The position numbers and the translations under genes were made by a program. 64,000 nucleotides of DNA from Platerodrilus igneus (Eukaryota > Arthropoda > Insecta > Coleoptera > Lycidae), in assembly GCA_036346225.1 (NCBI GenBank), contig JARFIW010000884.1:5132501-5196500 (forward strand), given 5' to 3'. Of the stretch, positions 58,830-64,000 are shown piece by piece (position 1 is the first letter of the stretch; each line of letters begins with the position of its first letter). The notes under the pieces are model-generated. The model did not search any database and was not told the origin of the DNA. It worked only from the letters and a program-made list of their open reading frames with translations.

Positions 58830-61419
58830 CTGCGATGGGCAACTGCCGGCCCGCGGGCCTAATCCGGCCCGTTACGATGTTAAAGTTGGCCCGCGGCATA
58901 AATGAAAAATTGTGCAAGCAGTGTGACGAGATTGCGGTGTAGAAAAACTTTGCGCAAAGATGATGATGATTGTGAATGCCAGACAAAGACAAAAGACATT
59001 AAAAGGGTGAGATGGAGAACTTCGCAAGCTAAACGTGCATTTCAATCGTGTGCAACCTGATACTTTGAGCGACTTTGAGAGACGAACGCGGCGACTGCGG
59101 TCGCGGACGCACACGTGCACACACGTGGTTGAAAAGTTAAAACTATTTTAGTGTTTCATGAGCCACGGGTAGGTGCGTACGTGCATCGTGGTTGTTTATT
59201 AGTGTGCTGTGAGCTAGAGAACAATTCGAACAATATTTCCTTAGATTTTGGACTTTATAAGGTATTCCAGAAAAGATAGCAAATTATTTTTTTGTAATGA
59301 ATAGAATTTTAATTTATTACAGCCCATAAAATGAGCCAATTAAAGAAGAGAAAAATTGATGGCGAAGGCCGCAGTTTTAATGATAATTGGACCTTCAAAT
59401 ATTTAATTACAAATATACAAGATAAAGCCATATGTTTGGTTTGTAATAAAACTATTTCCGTTTTTAAGGAATATAATTTAAAACGGCACTTTTCAACCAA
59501 TCATTTCGACAAATATAAATTATTTTCGCCAGAGCAAATGAAAGTTGAAGCAGAGAAATTAAAAAATGGTTTAACTAAACAACAAAATACTTTCAAAAGC
59601 CTGTCAGAGACAGATAAAGCTTTAACAAAAGCTGGATACATTGTTGCACATAAAATTGCGAAACAAGGCAAAACATTTTCTGATGGAGAATTTTTAAGGA
59701 GTGTTTGTTAGATGTTGCCGAATTATTAATTCCTGATAAAAAACTACTCTTGAAAAATTAGTCTCTCACGAAGAACAATTGTAAGACGTATAAATAATAT
59801 TTCACATAACTTGTGTGATCAATTGAAATTAAAATTGGAAAACTGCACTTATTATGCACTGGCTTTAGACGAGTCGTGTGATATTACCGATACGAGTCAA
59901 CTTCTAATTTTCATTCGAGGTATAAATGATCGATTTGAAATTATCGAGGAATTACTTTCTACATGTCCTATGAAAGGCACCACCACTGGCGATAACTTTT
60001 TTACGGCGATCCAAGAAGTACTGGAAAAACAAAATGTTAAGTGGGACAAAATTGTCAATATTACAACCGATGGGTGTCCCAGTTTTACAGGAAAAAACAT
60101 TGGATTGTTAAAAAGAATAAGTGATGACATAAAGTGCACTCCAGGAAAAGAAATAATTTTTTTACATTGTATTTTACACCAAGAAACACTTTGTAAAAAG
60201 GTTCTGAAACTAAAGCACGTAATATCACTTGTAACAAAGGTTGTTAATTTTATCCGTGGACGAGCATTAAACCACCGTCAATTCGTAAACTTTTTGAAAG
60301 AAATTGAATGTGATTTTAGTGATATTCCTTACCATACGGAGATTAGATGGCTAAGTCTTTCAAAAGTATTAAAACGATTTCACAATTTGTTAGATGAAAT
60401 TGTGAACTTCTTAAATATTAAAAACAAGCTTAATGAATTTGAAGAACTAAAGAATGAACAATGGTTGAATGATCTTTCCTTCTCAGTTGATTTATTATCA
60501 CATTTGAACGATTTGAATGTTTCATTACAAGGAAAGGGACTTTTTATTTATGATATGTACACAAATGTTACCTCATTTACAAGTAAATTAAAATTATTTT
60601 CTCAACAGTTTCAACAGGAACAGTTGATTCACTTTCCAACTTTAAAACAAAGGAAAATAACTTAAAAGTACTGATTATGAAAAATATGAAATGATAATAA
60701 AAGATTTATTCACGGAATTTCAAAGAAGATTTGAAGATTTTAATAAAATTTCTAATGATCTTGCATTAGTAAGTCTACCATTTGCTTTTAATGTCGATGA
60801 TGCACCATCCAGTATTCAACTAGAACTGATAAATTTACAATCAAGTGCACTATTAAAAATCAATTTACTGAAAAATCAGTACCGGAATTTTATGCTTCGT
60901 TAAATCCGGAAATTTTCAAAAATATTCTGGATCATGCACAAAAATATCTGGCGTTCTTTGGATCAACTTACCTGTGCGAAAGTACATTTTCGTTAATGAA
61001 ACATACAAAAGTAAAATCAGATCGAGAATAACAGATGAAAATTTGGACGCAGTTCTTCGAATTGCTACTAGCGAATTAGATCCTAAGTATGATGTAATAA
61101 TAGATCAGGAACATTCTAAATTAATCCATCACATTGAAGATTGAGGAAAGTTTATTGTAATCATTGCAATAATAAAAGTGTTAATTGCAAATTTTATTTT
61201 TATTTATACTTTATTCCCATTGTGGTAAATATGTATTTATTATTATTCTTATTTTCTACTCTGTTAATTGTTTTCTATTCAAATAATTTCACATTTTTAA
61301 TTAGATAACTAATTTTGGTAGCCCTTAATTTGCAGTGCCGTATTTCTAATACCCCCAAATTTTCATTGTTTTTCACGAAAAATGTTCATAGTTTTATTTA
61401 TATAGTATATATAAAGTAT

Positions 61420-61457
<38 letters not shown>

Positions 61458-61542
61458 TTATAAATCGCTCGATTTGATCAGGCCCGCATTGTCAGAGGAA
61501 AATTGAAAATTGGCCCTATGCTGAAAAAAGTTGCCACCCCTG
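58830..61542 (+). mobile_element. hAT element, 2.7 kb, with 8-bp TSD
   Basis: CTCTATAA occurs immediately outside both ends (58822-58829 and 61543-61550), the 8-bp duplication expected of hAT. Ends are CTGCGATGGGCAAC on the left and GTTGCCACCCCTG on the right, so the inverted termini are imperfect (CAGGGGTGGCAAC-like). Subterminal GGCCCGC motifs occur in both ends (58848-58895 and about 61480). It carries a transposase gene and a (TA)n run at 61426-61454. Removal restores the host LINE. Confidence 0.9.
59331..61144 (+). pseudogene. hAT transposase (GTF2IRD2/Charlie-like)
   Basis: Cut-and-paste transposase of the enclosing hAT element. 59331-59711 starts MSQLKKRKIDGEGRSF and holds a BED-like finger (CLVCNKTISVFKEYNLKRHF, then H). 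Frameshifts lie at about 59705 and 59790. 59811-60665 is open for 284 codons: ALDESCDITDTSQLLIFIRG (first catalytic Asp), NITTDGCPSFTGKNIGLLKR (second) and PYHTEIRWLSLSKVLKRF. 60691-60900 continues. In other frames the C-terminal dimerisation region follows: STYLCESTFSLMKHTK (catalytic Glu) and RITDENLDAVLRIATSELDP, ending HIED and TGA at 61142-61144. All key catalytic residues survive; only a few frameshifts separate the blocks. Confidence 0.85.
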
Positions 61543-61870
61543 CTCTATAACATAGTAACGTACTCTCTTTGAGTCGACTCTTCCAACAAGTCTTCTACTT
61601 TTACTCTTGATTGTCTCACGTTCAGCTTTCTTCTACACACCCGCTTTCAGTTAAGATCAATTCTAGTCAAAACCAGAAAATGATCGGTCCCACACTCAGA
61701 TCATCTCATTGCTCTCGTGACTTTAACCAGTTCTCTTAAACTTTCATCAAATACAACCAAATAAATTATACTTCTCGCATTTTTCCTTTGCCACGTGTAC
61801 TTGTGTATGTCCTTATGTTTATTCCATGTGTTGAATACAAACAGTTCCATACATACATTTACTACCATCT
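61543..61870 (-). pseudogene. LINE endonuclease C-terminal part
   Basis: The 5'-most surviving part of the split LINE. Minus-strand frames give YTWQRKNARSIIYLVVFDES and SECGTDHFLVLTRIDLN, where TDHFLV is the endonuclease D-H motif, then RKLNVRQSRVKVEDLLEEST. Upstream of about 61870 the similarity ends. Confidence 0.75.
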
Positions 61871-62229
61871 CCATTTTCCGTCGCAGGTTCCCACCATGAC
61901 TTCGACGATCTGAGGTTTTCGTAAGGTCTTGTTAGTAAGTTTTATTAGGTTGAACCAATTTACTAGCCTAGATTGCAACAGTGTCGTTGTAGCTTTTCTT
62001 ACTAACGATAACAACACCTTACTTTTCAGTGTTGGCATGTTTAACCTCTCTGCCACGATTCCCGGTCCTCCAGGTATGCCTAACGTTTTCAATACAAGCT
62101 AAAATTTCCTCTTCAAAGGTGGTTCCTTTTTTTTTTTAGCGAGTAAAAAGTTGCCCATGCTACGACCACTAAGAGGTACATGCTGTGCACTGACATACAT
62201 TGAATGTATTTAAATACAAAATGACTGAA

Positions 62230-63045
62230 TTTTATATTATGGGTGCATCTACTAACTTTTCAACTATTGCTATCACTGAAACTTGATTACATGATAACGA
62301 TAATGGTAGTGCCCTCTATACCACTATTTATGTTTTCTGCTCCAATCATGTTTGCTCAACCAAGTTTCTCTATATGGGATGGTGTGCTAGCAGTTTTCAA
62401 AATATGAAGCAGTATGCTTAGACTTGGGTAATTATTTTGTAGATTTGTTATCAATCGATATTGTATCACTTAATATTAAGTTTTATGGTAAAGCACTAGT
62501 TTTATTTTGCATCTATGTTCTGCTAGGCCTCAGTGCAGGTATGTATACTTCTCTGGAGGAGATATAGCTCCAATACTATTGTTTGTGGTGATTTCAATAT
62601 CCAAACTATATTTATCAGCACTCCAAATGTGAAATCTAGTCCTCTACGGGTTCTAAGAAAATTTTAAAAAATTCTATCTACTTCAATATAATGAAATCAT
62701 GTTTGAATTTTAAGAGGGCCATTTTCAACTTGTTATATTTGTTGCAATATGTTGATTGGAGTAACCTGTCCATGTTTACCAACATTTTTCTTCCGTGTGA
62801 TTACGTATGTGATCAATTACAGTTTATATTTAGTCAGACTTTATATAGAACAAGAAACACAACTTATCTATCGGCCTTGGTTTAATGGATCAATTATTTA
62901 CAAGCTTAAAGCAAAAACCAGATTATGGAAGAAGTTTACAAGAGATCATTTGCAACCAACAATGCTACTGGAATTTAATCCATTACATACCAACATTAAA
63001 TCGAAGATTAGACAGCTACGGTTTGGAATGAAGTTATTCATGATG
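62230..63045 (+). pseudogene. LINE endonuclease and linker, decayed (Jockey/CR1-like)
   Basis: Plus-strand fragments in changing frames: LNFSIIAITETWLHDND is typical of the endonuclease ETW motif. About 62520-62600 gives SLEEI and VCGDFNIQTI, the GDFN motif. 62870-63010 gives PWFNGSIIYKLKAKTRLWKK, the linker before RT. RT itself is absent. Confidence 0.65.
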
Positions 63046-63104
63046 TGTTACCTAGCACACGTTTTCAACGTACCATACAGATTCCTACCTTTATAAATTG
63101 AAAG

Positions 63105-63455
63105 GTGCTAACTATTTGTGCTTTTTTATTAATGCATGTGGATGAGTTGATGGTAGTTGCCAAGAAGCATGCAAAAGTTGAATATATTAAACGTACACTT
63201 TCTAAAGATTTTGAAATAAAGGATTTGGAGAAAATTCAGCAATATTTAGGTCTCAACATAAATAAAGATACAAATGAATTTTATCAAATAAGTTGAACCA
63301 GATATATACAGCAAAGTTGGTTTAATGTTTGGCCTATAAGATCTGGGATACAGAATAACTCTGGACTGTAAAGTTATTAAAAATAATGCAAATTACCACA
63401 AGCTAATTGGTTATCTGTGAATACCCAACTTGACATTTCAGCAAGTACAGTATAA
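63105..63455 (+). pseudogene. Copia reverse transcriptase fragment
   Basis: 63105-63296 encodes LLMHVDELMVVAKK, KVEYIKRTLSKDFEIKDLEK and IQQYLGLNINKDTNEFY, the Copia RT region around the Y-V-D-D box and after it. The box itself reads HVDE, so the second catalytic Asp is lost. About 63390-63455 adds YHKLIGYL and a remnant of the TRPDI-type block in broken frames. No other part of the element is present. Confidence 0.8.
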
Positions 63456-63844
63456 CTTTAATAGTGTGGACACTCACTAACCTGGACACTCTTGTAATTC
63501 GGATATTTTGTAAAATTTACCTCTGTAGTCTGGACTAAAACAATAAAATACTTATGATTTGCATTTCAACTCTGTTCAGTGAGTTAGTCAGTATACTGCA
63601 TTTACTTCTGTATAATGAGCAAACTTCATTAATTTCTTCAAATGAACTGTAAGATATCAGGGATTGTAGAACTCTTGCTACTTGCTTTAAGACATTTAAA
63701 TTACTTTTATATTATGTACTCCAATAGATTTGTCCGATAAACCTAATAGCCCTTGATTTATTACTGTAACACAATGCACAATAAAAACTAAGAGAAGCGC
63801 CTGGAATTCACATAAATTATTGTCAATATTCTTTTAAATCATCA

Positions 63845-64000
63845 TTGGGGGTTCAGTCCTGGAACTGGTTAGACGCGTACCCTCATTGTTTCTTATTCTC
63901 AGCTAACCTACACATTTCCCTAAAATTTCCAGTCTGCATCTTTAACTATCTGCGTGCAATAGTCTGATTTAGGTCTACCTCTACCTCTTTTTTCCTATCT
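63845..64000 (-). repeat. RTE-like LINE 3' end, cut by window edge
   Basis: Matches 46890-47045 nearly base for base (GTTCAGTCCTGGAACTGGTT, AGACGCGTACCCTCATTG, AATAGTCTGATTTAGGTCTA). It is the 3' terminus of a minus-strand RTE or related SINE copy that continues beyond the window. Confidence 0.75.

Noticed and set aside
61862..62092. 76-codon minus-strand ORF
   Set aside because: It lies just beyond the end of the LINE endonuclease similarity and shows no endonuclease motif.

Overview
The window looks like a piece of a large, repeat-rich insect genome. The base composition is AT-rich with many (TA)n runs and short GT-AG introns, and most recognisable coding sequence belongs to eukaryotic transposons seen in arthropods (BEL/Pao, Gypsy, Copia, RTE-like and Jockey/CR1-like LINEs, piggyBac, P element, hAT). 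I cannot name the species; a beetle or another insect with an expanded genome would fit.

Only one conserved host gene is clear: the splicing factor AAR2, on the minus strand (13598-20472). Three exons join in frame to a complete protein of 375 residues. Its first intron is 47 bp. Its second is 5.7 kb and is packed with mobile DNA: a Gypsy gag-protease fragment between two TA arrays, a large foldback, a 61-bp minisatellite, and three different foldback elements joined by (TA)n runs.

Layout. 1-1159: decayed piggyBac transposase. 1655-3276: RTE-like LINE fragment, cut by a degraded BEL/Pao element (3277-8628, minus). 9000-13330: a minus-strand LINE with ORF1, endonuclease and RT, split by an unidentified 1.4-kb insertion with a 6-bp target duplication. 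13.6-20.5 kb: AAR2. 21.3-23.5 kb: a duplicated spacer, one copy of which carries a composite hAT-type MITE built of TATCGATACG-like repeats. 25.1-29.7 kb: a P-element-like THAP transposase gene with a GC-AG intron, a nested Gypsy remnant and a foldback insertion. 29.9-35.6 kb: almost nothing recognisable. 35.6-38.9 kb: two RTE 3' ends around a 93-bp satellite, the second belonging to a 2.5-kb RTE copy. 41.1-45.5 kb: a LINE with intact ORF1 and lightly damaged ORF2. 45.7-51.3 kb: hAT remnant, two composite units ending in an RTE tail, and a nearly full-length RTE copy. 51.3-53.4 kb: fragments of a LINE, piggyBac and a DUF7869-like transposase-like gene. 55.0-61.9 kb: a LINE split by a 1.8-kb gene-less insertion and by a 2.7-kb hAT element with perfect 8-bp duplications. 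62.2-64.0 kb: LINE, Copia and RTE fragments.

The elements do not form a pathway. They are layers of insertions, and the host LINE or P-element reading frame often lets the empty site be rebuilt. The most promising undescribed items are the gene-less insertions with reconstructible empty sites (10238-11647, 56688-58473, 27004-27594), the TATCGATACG composite element, and the TA-linked foldback cluster. I saw no operon-like or defence-like system.
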